From the NCBI GenBank assembly GCA_045545175.1, contig JAZQAK010000006.1, positions 30,313-94,312 of the forward strand: a stretch of DNA of 64,000 bases, read 5' to 3'. The DNA comes from RGIG6165 sp045545175. Its GTDB lineage: Bacteria > Bacillota > Clostridia > Oscillospirales > Feifaniaceae. The notes under the pieces were generated by a model. That model did no database searches and had not been told where the DNA came from. It was given only the letters and a program-made list of their open reading frames with translations. This document shows positions 24,982-32,318 of the stretch, piece by piece. Made by a program: the position numbers and the translations under genes. Every line of letters begins with the position of its first letter. The stretch's first letter is position 1.

Positions 24982-26028
24982 ATGCAGAACAAAGAACTTT
25001 TCGCAGCAATAGCTGAACTCAGCAAAGAGAAGGGTATTCCCAAGGAAATACTTATAGATAAACTCCAGGCTGCGCTTGTAACGGCTTATAAGAAGGAACT
25101 TGGCACAGGTGACAATCTTGTTGTGGAACTCAACGAAGAAAAGAACTCAGTTAAGGCGTACGTTGAAATGCAGGTAGTTGAAACTGTTGAGAATCCGCTT
25201 CTTGAGATGGATCTTGAAGAGGCGCACACATATGCAAAGAAGTATAATATCGGCGACGTTGTGAAAATCGAAAAGAAGGTAAAGGAATTTTCGAGAATTG
25301 CGGCTCATGCGGCAAAGAATGTTATAACTCAGGGCATACGTGAGGCAGAAAGAGGTATAATATACCAGGAATTCCAGAGCAGAGAAAATGAAATTCTCTC
25401 AGGCGTTGTCTCAAGGGTTGAACCTAACAATATCTGCATAGAAATAAATAAGACTCCCGTTTATCTTATGGCGAGTGAGATGATACCGGGTGAACGCTTC
25501 AAGGTGGGCGATCATGTGAAGGTATACGTTGTAGAAGTAAGAGAGACGACGAGAGGTCCTCTTGTAAAAATATCAAGAACGCATCCGGGTCTTGTAAAGA
25601 GGCTTTTTGAAATAGAAGTTCCCGAAATTCAGGACGGTTCGGTTATCATCAAGTCAATTGCGAGAGAAGCGGGCAGCAGAACAAAGATTGCAGTTTACAC
25701 AGAGGATGAAAACATCGATCCTATCGGTTCATGTATCGGTCCCAAGGGTTCGAGAGTTGCTTCAATAGTGGGCGAACTCAAGGGCGAAAAGATAGATATA
25801 GTTCGTTATTACGACGATCCGGGCGATTATATTGCACAGTCACTTTCACCTGCAAACGTTGTAAACGTGTTTGTTACAGAGGGTGAGAAGAATTGCAGGG
25901 CAGTCGTTCCCGACAATCAGCTTTCACTTGCTATCGGTAAAGAAGGCCAGAATGCGCGTCTTGCTGCAAAGCTGACGGGCTGGAAGATTGATATCAAGCC
26001 TGAATCGGAAGCATACACTAATTTATAG
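24982..26028 (+). CDS. nusA: transcription termination/antitermination factor NusA
   Basis: A 348-residue NusA of the Gram-positive length (no acidic C-terminal repeats). NTD to about 125 (MQNKELFAAIAELSKEKGIP), S1 domain (ILSGVVSRVEPNNICIEINK), KH1 (GSRTKIAVYTEDENIDPIGS, CIGPKGSRV) and KH2 (LSLAIGKEGQNARLAAKLTG). It binds RNA polymerase and enhances pausing and intrinsic termination, possibly at its own leader hairpin. An AGGAGG site lies in the 10-bp gap from rimP. Confidence 0.96.
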   Translation: MQNKELFAAIAELSKEKGIPKEILIDKLQAALVTAYKKELGTGDNLVVELNEEKNSVKAYVEMQVVETVENPLLEMDLEEAHTYAKKYNIGDVVKIEKKVKEFSRIAAHAAKNVITQGIREAERGIIYQEFQSRENEILSGVVSRVEPNNICIEINKTPVYLMASEMIPGERFKVGDHVKVYVVEVRETTRGPLVKISRTHPGLVKRLFEIEVPEIQDGSVIIKSIAREAGSRTKIAVYTEDENIDPIGSCIGPKGSRVASIVGELKGEKIDIVRYYDDPGDYIAQSLSPANVVNVFVTEGEKNCRAVVPDNQLSLAIGKEGQNARLAAKLTGWKIDIKPESEAYTNL

Positions 26029-26031
26029 TAG

Positions 26032-26307
26032 GTGATTTTTATCAAAAACAGAAAAGAACCTATGAGAACGTGCCTCGGTTGCGGTGAAGTAAAACCCAAG
26101 AGGGAACTTGTTAGAATCGTGAGAAATGCGGATAACAGCGTTTCACTCGACAGAACGGGCAAAGCACCGGGTAGAGGGGCGTATATATGCGACAGCAAGA
26201 GTTGTGCTGAAAAACTGAAAAAGAACAAACGGCTTTCAAGACAGTTTGAAACTGCCGTTTCGGATGAACTGTATGACGAATTAATACGGGGGTGCATAAA
26301 TGAGTAG
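26032..26307 (+). CDS. ylxR: RnpM/YlxR family RNA-binding protein
   Basis: A small basic protein of the YlxR family, reported to bind and modulate RNase P RNA. The core motif MRTCLGCGEVKPKRELVRIV and GRGAYICDSKSC is intact. The start is ambiguous. The GTG at 26032 is the only standard codon giving the usual KNRKEPMRTC N-terminus. However, an AGGTGA ribosome-like site overlaps it and points to a rare ATC at 26041, while the ATG at 26062 would remove conserved residues. The 3' end overlaps infB by 8 bp. Confidence 0.85.
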   Translation: MIFIKNRKEPMRTCLGCGEVKPKRELVRIVRNADNSVSLDRTGKAPGRGAYICDSKSCAEKLKKNKRLSRQFETAVSDELYDELIRGCINE

Positions 26308-28726
26308 CGCAGTTGTAAAATATAAACTCGGTGAACTTGCCAAGGATCTGGCAGTTTCGAGTAAGGAAATTATAGCATTGCTTCAGGACGCTTACGGCGG
26401 TGAAGCCAAGAAAACACAGACGTCACTTACTGAAAATGAACTTGACTACGTGTTTGAGCATTATACGAAAAATTCAAATAACGATTTTGCAAAATTCTTC
26501 CAGCTTGGCGATCAGGAAAAGGCGGAGAGGGAAAATCCGAAGCCTGCACCTGTAAAGGAAGAACCTAAGCCCAAGGCAAAGCCCGAGGTGAAGGAAAAGA
26601 AGCCTGAACCCAAAAAGGCAGAGGAAAAGAAGCCGGAAGTAAAGAAAGAGCCTGTTAAAAAAGCAGAAGAAAAGCCGGTCAAGAAAGAGGCGCCTGTATC
26701 ACAGCAGGGTAAGCCTTTCCAGAAGAATAAGAAGGAAAACGTCGTTCATACGCGTACTGAAAAGGTTGTCCGTATCGTTGATACGAGAACGAGCAACGTT
26801 GATATGTCCAAGTATGATGACAGAATAGACTCACTTATTCCGCAGAACGTTAAGGATTACCGTGCGAGAAAGCAGAAAATCGGCGGTAAGAAGAAGCAGA
26901 ACGGTAAATTTACGCCTAAAGTGGAAACAGAGGCAGAAAAGCTGCAGAGGCTTGCTCTTGAAAAGGCAAGAAAGGCTCAGCTTAAGATAACTATTCCCGA
27001 TGAAATAGTTGTATCTGAACTTGCTTCAAGAATGAAGAAGACGTCGTCCGAAGTCGTTAAAAAACTTATGCTGATGGGTATGATGGTAAATCAGAATGAG
27101 GTTATTGACTTTGATACGGCAGGTCTTGTCTGTGAAGAATTCAATATAAAGTATGAAAAAGAGATAACTGTTACCATTGAAGAACAGCTTATTGACGATA
27201 GCGTGGATGCTGAGGAAAATCTTGAACTCCGTGACCCCGTCGTTACGGTTATGGGTCACGTTGACCACGGTAAGACTTCACTTCTCGATGCTATAAGACA
27301 TGCACACGTTACGTCGGGTGAAGCAGGCGGTATCACACAGCATATCGGTGCTTATAAGGTGAAAATAAACGACAGCAATATCACGTTTATTGATACTCCC
27401 GGTCATGCGGCGTTTACCGAAATGCGTGCAAGAGGTGCCAATATCACGGATATCGTTGTCCTCGTCGTTGCGGCTGATGACGGTATAATGCCTCAGACTA
27501 TTGAAGCAATCCATCATGCGCAGGCTGCAAACGTTGCTATCATCGTTGCAATCAACAAGATGGATAAACCCACCGCTAATCCCGACCGTGTTAAGCAGGA
27601 ACTTACCGAACATGGCATCGTTCCTGAAGAATGGGGCGGTGACGTACCTTGTGTACCCGTATCGGCACTTACAAATCAGGGTATTACGGACCTTCTTGAA
27701 ATGATTACGCTTACTGCAGAAATGCTTGAACTCAAGGCTAATCCCAACAGACATGCGAAGGGTACTGTTATTGAGGCAAAGCTTGACAAGGGCAGGGGCC
27801 CTGTTGCAACGCTTCTCGTACAGAACGGTACGCTTAACAGCGGTGACGTTATTATTGCAGGTACGTCAGTTGGTCGTGTTCGTGCCATGACTGATGAAAA
27901 TGCAAGAAAACTTGCTACGGCAGGCCCGTCAACACCGGTTGAGATAATCGGTCTTGCAGAAGTTCCTGCGGCGGGTGACGTGTTCTATGCCGTTGAAAAC
28001 GAAAAAATGGCGAGGGAACTTGCTGACCAGCGTCGTGAAAAAGAGCGTGAGGAAGCAAATAAATCCAAGTATGCCGTTTCGCTTGACGGTCTGTTTGCAC
28101 AGATTGAGCAGGGCAATATGAAGGAACTCAATATCATTATCAAGGCTGACGTTCAGGGTACTGCGGAAGCGCTTAAAGCATCACTGCAGAAACTTTCAAA
28201 TGAGGAAGTTGCAGTTAAAGTCATTCATCAGGGTGTCGGTGCTATCAATGACAGTGATATTATGCTTGCATCGGCTTCAGGTGCGATAATCGTAGGCTTT
28301 AACGTAAGACCTGACGTTATAACGGCAACGAATGCAAAGAATGCAGGCGTTGATATAAGAACGTACTCTATCATCTACGAGTGTATCGAAGAGATGGAGC
28401 AGGCTATGAAGGGTATGCTTGCACCCAAGTACCGTGAGGTTGTTACGGGCTTTGCAGAAGTTCGTATGGTATACAAAATTTCAAGTGTCGGCACCGTTGC
28501 AGGCTGTATGGTTAAAGACGGTAAGATTACGAGAAATTCAAACGTAAGAGTGCTTCGTGACAGTATCGTTATTGCGGATACCAAGATAGAAGGTCTTCGC
28601 AGATTCAAGGATGACGTGAAGGAAGTTGCTGAAGGCTACGAATGTGGTATCAGCATTGAAAAGTTCAACGACATCAAGGAAGGCGACATTTTCGAAGCCT
28701 ACATCATGGAAGAATACAGAGATTAA
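26300..28726 (+). CDS. infB: translation initiation factor IF-2
   Basis: An 808-residue IF-2 that delivers initiator tRNA to the 30S subunit. N-terminal IF2_N (KLGELAKDLAVSSKEIIALL), then a long K/E/P repeat linker (about residues 74-140), a second IF2_N near 232, and the GTPase with GHVDHGKTSLLDA (P-loop near 320), DTPGHAAF and NKMD, followed by domains II-IV. ylxQ is missing between ylxR and infB, and rbfA does not follow; a strong terminator does. Confidence 0.97.
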   Translation: MSSAVVKYKLGELAKDLAVSSKEIIALLQDAYGGEAKKTQTSLTENELDYVFEHYTKNSNNDFAKFFQLGDQEKAERENPKPAPVKEEPKPKAKPEVKEKKPEPKKAEEKKPEVKKEPVKKAEEKPVKKEAPVSQQGKPFQKNKKENVVHTRTEKVVRIVDTRTSNVDMSKYDDRIDSLIPQNVKDYRARKQKIGGKKKQNGKFTPKVETEAEKLQRLALEKARKAQLKITIPDEIVVSELASRMKKTSSEVVKKLMLMGMMVNQNEVIDFDTAGLVCEEFNIKYEKEITVTIEEQLIDDSVDAEENLELRDPVVTVMGHVDHGKTSLLDAIRHAHVTSGEAGGITQHIGAYKVKINDSNITFIDTPGHAAFTEMRARGANITDIVVLVVAADDGIMPQTIEAIHHAQAANVAIIVAINKMDKPTANPDRVKQELTEHGIVPEEWGGDVPCVPVSALTNQGITDLLEMITLTAEMLELKANPNRHAKGTVIEAKLDKGRGPVATLLVQNGTLNSGDVIIAGTSVGRVRAMTDENARKLATAGPSTPVEIIGLAEVPAAGDVFYAVENEKMARELADQRREKEREEANKSKYAVSLDGLFAQIEQGNMKELNIIIKADVQGTAEALKASLQKLSNEEVAVKVIHQGVGAINDSDIMLASASGAIIVGFNVRPDVITATNAKNAGVDIRTYSIIYECIEEMEQAMKGMLAPKYREVVTGFAEVRMVYKISSVGTVAGCMVKDGKITRNSNVRVLRDSIVIADTKIEGLRRFKDDVKEVAEGYECGISIEKFNDIKEGDIFEAYIMEEYRD

Positions 28727-28730
28727 TATC

Positions 28731-28763
28731 AAAAAACACCAACTTCTAAAGTTGGTGTTTTTT
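28731..28763 (+). terminator. terminator after infB
   Basis: AAAAAACACCAACTT-cta-AAGTTGGTGTTTTTT. Confidence 0.9.
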
Positions 28764-28771
28764 ATTGGAAT

Positions 28772-28854
28772 AGAAAAAAGCCGTTAATCTACTACAAGAA
28801 CCTGGGCTCCAATTGCCCAACCTCTTGCCTCGAGACGGCTTCAACCACAGTATA
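28772..28854 (-). ncRNA. array hairpin unit 1
   Basis: Minus strand: -10 TATACT (28849-28854) with a weak -35, start expected near 28842 at the foot of a hairpin closed by AAGCCGT (28841-28835) and ACGGCTT (28784-28778), then a T-run. An internal GGGC/GCCC stem includes GGCAATTGGAGCC, also present in unit 7. It lies in the 28.73-29.60 kb stretch without a supported protein gene. Confidence 0.35.
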
Positions 28855-28983
28855 CGCGAAGAACTGCAAAAAATCAATAAATAAAGAAAAACGTAACAAA
28901 ACTGAAATAAAAGGAGTGCAGTCAGGTGTGGGTCAAAGCACATAGATAATAATCTGTAGCAGCCACAAGTCCTTACTACACTT

Positions 28984-29091
28984 AAATAACCGAGTTATTG
29001 CAGCGCAATTTGCTTCAAATGAAGCCATTGCTAAATACTCTGCATTCTCCTCGGTTAACAACAACTTATCACGAAATAAACCTGTTGTCAA
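28984..29091 (-). ncRNA. array hairpin unit 2
   Basis: Minus-strand promoter TTGACA (29086-29091), 17-bp spacer, TAAGTT (29063-29068). Start near 29056 at the foot of the stem TAACCGAG (29057-29050) with CTCGGTTA (28994-28987). Inner hairpin GCTTCA-tt-TGAAGC (29012-29025). The U-tract is weak (TATTT). Between units 1 and 2 a degenerate hairpin (28912-28972) may be another decayed copy. Confidence 0.4.
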
Positions 29092-29116
29092 GAAAGTATA
29101 TTTGATAAGAATTATC

Positions 29117-29232
29117 AATAAAAATGATGAGGTTGTCCCTAACAAGACCGTGTCTAAAACTGATAACAGTTTACACGGAGGAACATCCTCATCTATTGGC
29201 GTCACTATATCACAAAATAAATCTGTTGTCAA
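29117..29232 (-). ncRNA. array hairpin unit 3, near-identical to the unit in the polyvalent gene
   Basis: Minus-strand promoter TTGACA (29227-29232), 17-bp spacer, TATAGT (29204-29209); start near 29197. The stem 29193-29180 pairs with 29139-29126 (one mismatch in 14), the inner stem 29178-29167 pairs with 29162-29148, and the RNA ends in ATTTTTATT. About 66 bases match 4655-4720 exactly, but the -35 here is improved from TTGCCA to TTGACA. The same DNA read on the plus strand keeps a fragment of the polyvalent protein (KTVSKTDNSLHGG), now out of any long frame. Confidence 0.5.
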
Positions 29233-29235
29233 GAA

Positions 29236-29341
29236 ATGGAAAAGGACCTGCCCCACAGACTTTACTTGCTGTGGTTAGTGACGAGACGTCACCAACAGTT
29301 CCTTCTGAAAACAGTATATCAAGATATATTCCCACTGTCAA
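29236..29341 (-). ncRNA. array hairpin unit 4 (three-way junction)
   Basis: Minus-strand consensus promoter TTGACA (29336-29341), 17-bp spacer, TATACT (29313-29318); start near 29306. Closing stem 29304-29296 (AAGGAACTG) with 29250-29242 (CAGGTCCTT, one A-G mismatch). Inside are two perfect arms, GTGACG-tct-CGTCAC (29292-29278) and CCACAG/CTGTGG (29274-29253), making a three-way junction. TTTTCC follows. Confidence 0.5.
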
Positions 29342-29350
29342 CATATGTGG

Positions 29351-29457
29351 AATAAAAAGGAATCGGTTACATCCGTGGGAATAGGTTTTAACCACATACC
29401 CATTATGGACGGAACCGATTATATCTTCAATATAGTAGATGAAAGAGATAATGTCAA
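29351..29457 (-). ncRNA. array hairpin unit 5
   Basis: Minus-strand promoter TTGACA (29452-29457), 17-bp spacer, TATATT (29429-29434); start near 29422. Closing stem AATCGGTT (29420-29413) with AACCGATT (29368-29361), an inner CCGTCCAT/ATCCGTGG-region arm, then CCTTTTTATT as U-tract. Confidence 0.5.
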
Positions 29458-29464
29458 TAAAAGT

Positions 29465-29572
29465 GAAAAAGGAGACAACTCGAATCAGCCATACGGTCAT
29501 AAAGACCTCCGACGTTAACATAGACGAGTTGTCTCCTACAGACAACGTATCATAAAACGAGCCTGTTGTCAA
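29465..29572 (-). ncRNA. array hairpin unit 6
   Basis: Minus-strand promoter TTGACA (29567-29572), 17-bp spacer, TACGTT (29544-29549); start near 29537. A perfect 12-bp closing stem GGAGACAACTCG (29536-29525) with CGAGTTGTCTCC (29482-29471), an inner GGTC-tttat-GACC arm, then TTTTT. The best stem-plus-U-tract of the array. Confidence 0.5.
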
Positions 29573-29597
29573 GCAATATGATACCTGTGTAGAGGGG

Positions 29598-29687
29598 ATG
29601 TTTGCACAAGCACTTGAAAAGGCAAGCGAGCAAGAATATAATAATGTTGATACAGTGTTAAAAACGAAACTAAAAACGACGAGATGA
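29598..29687 (+). CDS. 29-codon ORF, possibly the tail of a decayed polyvalent gene
   Basis: MFAQALEKASEQEYNNVDTV is the start of a lysine-rich 29-residue frame. Upstream, the same frame reads through a TAA into SPTDNVS and NEPVVKQYD, which resembles polyvalent-protein linkers, so this is probably a pseudogene fragment. Its TGA overlaps an in-frame ATG of the next small gene (29684), allowing translational coupling. Confidence 0.25.
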   Translation: MFAQALEKASEQEYNNVDTVLKTKLKTTR

Positions 29688-29698
29688 CAGGGGAAAAT

Positions 29699-29905
29699 AT
29701 GATGTCAGAGAAGAAACAATTTCCTACACCGGCAATGCTGAAAGCAAGAGAGGAATGGGCGAAGAAGTCACAGGAAGAAAAGGAAGCAATCGAGAAAAGA
29801 TTCGAGGAAAAATTGAGGAAATACTACGAAAATCGGTTGCCGAGAGAAGCAATACTGGCGTCAATGGAAGAGGAACCGAAGGTTGATGATATATCAATGC
29901 TGTAG
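29699..29905 (+). CDS. tandem micro-protein, copy 1 (68 aa; alternative start at 29684)
   Basis: First of three tandem paralogues of unknown function. It begins near MMSEKKQFPTPAMLKAREEW and shares the core FEEKLRKYYENRLPREAILA, then SMEEEPKVDDISML, with copy 2. A GGGG site 7 bp before 29699 favours that start; the ATG at 29684 overlaps the previous TGA and is also possible. The product is a charged amphipathic helix followed by an acidic tail, with no membrane segment. Copies are separated by only 20 bp, each gap carrying a purine-rich ribosome site. Confidence 0.55.
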   Translation: MMSEKKQFPTPAMLKAREEWAKKSQEEKEAIEKRFEEKLRKYYENRLPREAILASMEEEPKVDDISML

Positions 29906-29925
29906 TCGTGAGGAGAGGGTAATAT

Positions 29926-30090
29926 ATGTCGAAAGAACACAGACGGGAACTAACGGAAGTGGAAAAAGAAAAGGTGTTGAAAGAGTTCGAGGAAAAATTA
30001 AGGAAATACTACGCAAATCGTATGTCGAGAGAAGCGATAGTGGCGTCAATGGAGGAGGAACCGAAGGTTGATGATATATCAATGCTGTAG
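29926..30090 (+). CDS. tandem micro-protein, copy 2 (54 aa)
   Basis: MSKEHRRELTEVEKEKVLKE followed by FEEKLRKYYANRMSREAIVA and the same C-terminus as copy 1 (KVDDISML). Ribosome site GAGGAGAGGG 7 bp upstream. The 20-bp junction with copy 1 (tcgtgaggagagggtaatat) recurs almost unchanged before copy 3, so the unit arose by tandem duplication and all copies kept their frames. Function unknown; the YY and SREAI/PREAI positions are the most constant. Confidence 0.6.
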   Translation: MSKEHRRELTEVEKEKVLKEFEEKLRKYYANRMSREAIVASMEEEPKVDDISML

Positions 30091-30110
30091 TCGTGAGGAG
30101 GGGGTAATAT

Positions 30111-30260
30111 ATGTCAAAAGAACACAGACGGAAGCTAACGGAAACGGAAGAAGAACAGGTGTTGAAAGAGTTTGAGGAGCATGTGAGGAAATACTACGAA
30201 AATATGTTGCCGGAAGCGGCAATACTGGCATCAATGGAGAAGGATGAACCTCAAGATTAA
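30111..30260 (+). CDS. tandem micro-protein, copy 3 (49 aa)
   Basis: MSKEHRRKLTETEEEQVLKE, then FEEHVRKYYENMLPEAAILA and a shortened end SMEKDEPQD. Start behind GAGGAGGGGG. It has diverged more than copy 2 and has lost the DISML tail. Substitutions are mostly conservative, which suggests the copies are expressed proteins and not random frames. Unit 7 of the hairpin array lies directly downstream on the other strand. Confidence 0.6.
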   Translation: MSKEHRRKLTETEEEQVLKEFEEHVRKYYENMLPEAAILASMEKDEPQD

Positions 30261-30289
30261 GAAACCAGAGAATATTTTTTATGTCATAA

Positions 30290-30397
30290 ATATAAAAAAG
30301 AACCAAGAGGAGTTTAAAGGAGCAAGGCTCCAATTGCCTGCCGGATTAAACAACCTTTGGTTCAATTATATTCTACACAAAATAAAACTGTTGTCAA
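30290..30397 (-). ncRNA. array hairpin unit 7
   Basis: Minus-strand promoter TTGACA (30392-30397), 16-bp spacer, TAGAAT (30370-30375); start near 30363. Closing stem GAACCAAAGG (30363-30354) with CCTCTTGGTTC (30310-30300, one bulge), inner GGAGC-aag-GCTCC, then TTTTTT. It shares GGCAATTGGAGCC with unit 1 and GTTTAATYCKG with unit 8. Confidence 0.5.
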
Positions 30398-30404
30398 GGA
30401 TTAA

Positions 30405-30441
30405 AAAGAGCAGTCAAGTTGCTTGACTGCTCCTTTTTTTC
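30405..30441. terminator. terminator before queG-like gene
   Basis: GAGCAGTCAAG-ttg-CTTGACTGCTC with A-run on the left and eight T on the right. Confidence 0.85.
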
Positions 30442-30456
30442 GTGTAAAATATAATT

Positions 30457-31203
30457 ATGATTAGTTATGACGTGTTAAAAAAACTGAATGTGCCTTGCAA
30501 GGTGGTCACCTTTACAGATGCGAAAGCCTTTCTCACGGCGGATGTGGGCGACACGGCAAAAAGTGTTGTCGTTTTTCTTATGCCATACACGGCAGGAAGG
30601 GAAAAAGGCAACGTTTCTTACTATGCTAAAGGCATGGATTATCACAAACGTGCCGTGGATATAGCACAGAATATATCTGAAATCGGCAAATTCAAGGTGT
30701 ATGCCGACCTTTCACCTTTTAAGGAAATCGACCTTGCCGCCGCCTGCGGACTTGGCGTAAAGGGCAAAAACGGGCTTCTGATAAATGAAGATTACGGTAG
30801 TTTTGTCTTTATCGGGGAGATTTTGCTTGATGATACCTTTGACAGATACGATGAAATATCAGAAATACGGGGATGTTTAAACTGCGGAAGGTGTGAAGCT
30901 GTATGCCTTGCCACCGCAATAAACGATAAAGAGAGATGTATATCTCATATTACACAGAAAAAAGGTGTTCTCACTGAAGAAGAAGCTTCTCTTATAAAGA
31001 AAAGCGGTTATATATGGGGCTGTGATATGTGTCAGATGGTCTGTCCTATGAATAAACTTACCGATGAAGCGCCCTTTTCACTTGAAATGAGTGACGTTGA
31101 GGATTTATCAAACCGTGAGTTTAAAGAAAAATATAAGGACTTTGCATTTACTTGGCGTGGCGTAAAGCCTTTACAGCGTAATCTTGAAATATTAAAAAAA
31201 TAA
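30457..31203 (+). CDS. queG: epoxyqueuosine reductase-like iron-sulfur protein (short QueG)
   Basis: Probable cobalamin/Fe-S enzyme for the last step of queuosine synthesis, reducing epoxyqueuosine in tRNA. The 248 residues have the QueG layout: an N-terminal domain with the VVVFLMPYTAG and KGMDYHKRA segments, then two 4Fe-4S clusters (CLNCGRCEAVCLATAI near 145; WGCDMCQMVCPMN near 188). The first cluster has CL where CP is usual. It lacks the C-terminal HEAT repeats, the normal short form in Clostridia. Confidence 0.82.
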   Translation: MISYDVLKKLNVPCKVVTFTDAKAFLTADVGDTAKSVVVFLMPYTAGREKGNVSYYAKGMDYHKRAVDIAQNISEIGKFKVYADLSPFKEIDLAAACGLGVKGKNGLLINEDYGSFVFIGEILLDDTFDRYDEISEIRGCLNCGRCEAVCLATAINDKERCISHITQKKGVLTEEEASLIKKSGYIWGCDMCQMVCPMNKLTDEAPFSLEMSDVEDLSNREFKEKYKDFAFTWRGVKPLQRNLEILKK

Positions 31204-31228
31204 AACCGAGAAACTCGGTTTTATTTCA
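31201..31228. terminator. terminator between convergent genes
   Basis: AAAACCGAG-aaa-CTCGGTTTTATTT overlapping the queG stop. Confidence 0.8.
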
Positions 31229-31808
31229 GTTTGATATATTCAATTATCGGGGGAACAATCGGTGTTTCGTCAACGCATTCGGTGTGTGAAACCTCTGTCA
31301 CTACGTCAATACCGTCAGTTACCGTACCGAATGAGGCGTATTCACCGTCAAGACTCGGTATAGCGTCGGCAACCACTATGAAAAACTGGCTTGATGCGGA
31401 GTTTTTGTCAGGCGTCCTCGCCATTGATATAACACCTTTTTCGTGCTTTAACGGGTTTTCAAAGCCGTTTGAAGCAAATTCGCCTTTGATTGAGGAAGTT
31501 TTCTTCCCGTCACCCGCCTGGATTATCATATCACCGACAACTCTGTGCACGTCAAGCCCGTCGTAATAACCGTCCTTTACAAGCTTTACAAAGTTTTTTA
31601 CGGTTTTCGGCGCAAGGTTGGGGTAGAGTTCAAGGGTAACAACCTCGTCAATGCCGTCAAATTTCATTTCGCAGATGATTTCATCCGAATACAATTTTTC
31701 TAACTTTTCGGTAACCGTCATCGGCTTGTAACTCAGCAGGAAAATACCGCCTGCAAGAAGAATTAAAGCAAATACAATTGAAAATATAATGATACCTTTT
31801 TTATGCAT
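31221..31808 (-). CDS. membrane-anchored cyclophilin-type peptidyl-prolyl isomerase
   Basis: A 195-residue cyclophilin. An N-terminal helix (GIIIFSIVFALILLAGGIFL) anchors or exports it. The PPIase core follows: LYPNLAPKTVKNFVKLVKDG, YYDGLDVHRVVGDMIIQAGD, MARTPDKNSASSQFFIV and ASFGTVTDGIDVV. Catalytic Arg (HRV) and the SQFFI pocket are present. It should assist proline isomerisation of exported proteins outside the membrane. Confidence 0.9.
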   Translation of the reverse strand: MHKKGIIIFSIVFALILLAGGIFLLSYKPMTVTEKLEKLYSDEIICEMKFDGIDEVVTLELYPNLAPKTVKNFVKLVKDGYYDGLDVHRVVGDMIIQAGDGKKTSSIKGEFASNGFENPLKHEKGVISMARTPDKNSASSQFFIVVADAIPSLDGEYASFGTVTDGIDVVTEVSHTECVDETPIVPPIIEYIKLK

Positions 31809-31886
31809 AATTTAACACTCCGTAAGTTGATATGGAGATTATACTATATTTTAAAAACTTTTTCAACGGATGAAAGTGAGGCACAA

Positions 31887-32318
31887 GTGAAAATATATAT
31901 AGATGCCGATGCATGTCCCGTTGTGGACATTGCACTCAAAATTGCAAAAAGCAGGGGGATAGAGGTAACTCTGCTCTGTGATACCTCGCACGTGATGAAG
32001 CGTGAGGGTGTTACCTGCATAACCGCAGATAAGGGTGCGGACAGCGTTGATTTTATGCTTGTCAATATGATTTCAAAGGGCGATATTGCAATAACGCAGG
32101 ATTACGGCCTTGCCGCAATGTGCCTTGCAAAAGGGGCGTACGCCATAAATCAGAACGGTATGGAATATACAGACGCCAATATAGATATGCTTCTTTTTTC
32201 ACGCCACGAAGCCAAAAAAGTGAGAATGGCGGGAGGCAGACTCAAAGGTCCTAAAGCAAGAACGAAGGCACAGGATGAAGAATTTGAAAAAGCATTTATT
32301 AAGTTAATAGAAAAATAA
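31887..32318 (+). CDS. yqxD: YaiI/YqxD family protein (DUF188)
   Basis: A 143-residue DUF188 protein, a PIN-like fold of unknown role: KIYIDADACPVVDIALKIAK, SRGIEVTLLCDTSH, KGDIAITQDYGLAAMCLAKG and HEAKKVRMAGGRLKGPK. The GTG at 31887 is chosen: it follows GTGAGG and gives the family N-terminus VKIYIDADACP; upstream codons overlap the divergent gene's promoter region. Confidence 0.88.
   Translation: MKIYIDADACPVVDIALKIAKSRGIEVTLLCDTSHVMKREGVTCITADKGADSVDFMLVNMISKGDIAITQDYGLAAMCLAKGAYAINQNGMEYTDANIDMLLFSRHEAKKVRMAGGRLKGPKARTKAQDEEFEKAFIKLIEK

Noticed and set aside
28933..29256. 107-codon minus-strand frame across array units 2 and 3
   Set aside because: It runs through promoters and hairpins of the array, has no ribosome site and an unbalanced hydrophobic composition; better explained as a by-product of the array.
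29883..30071. 62-codon plus-strand frame overlapping two of the tandem micro-genes
   Set aside because: It lies out of frame with all three duplicated genes, whose shared sequence is conserved in a different frame.
28772..30397. CRISPR array
   Set aside because: The repeating units have no constant repeat of 23-40 bp, spacers are not uniform, and there are no cas genes in the window.
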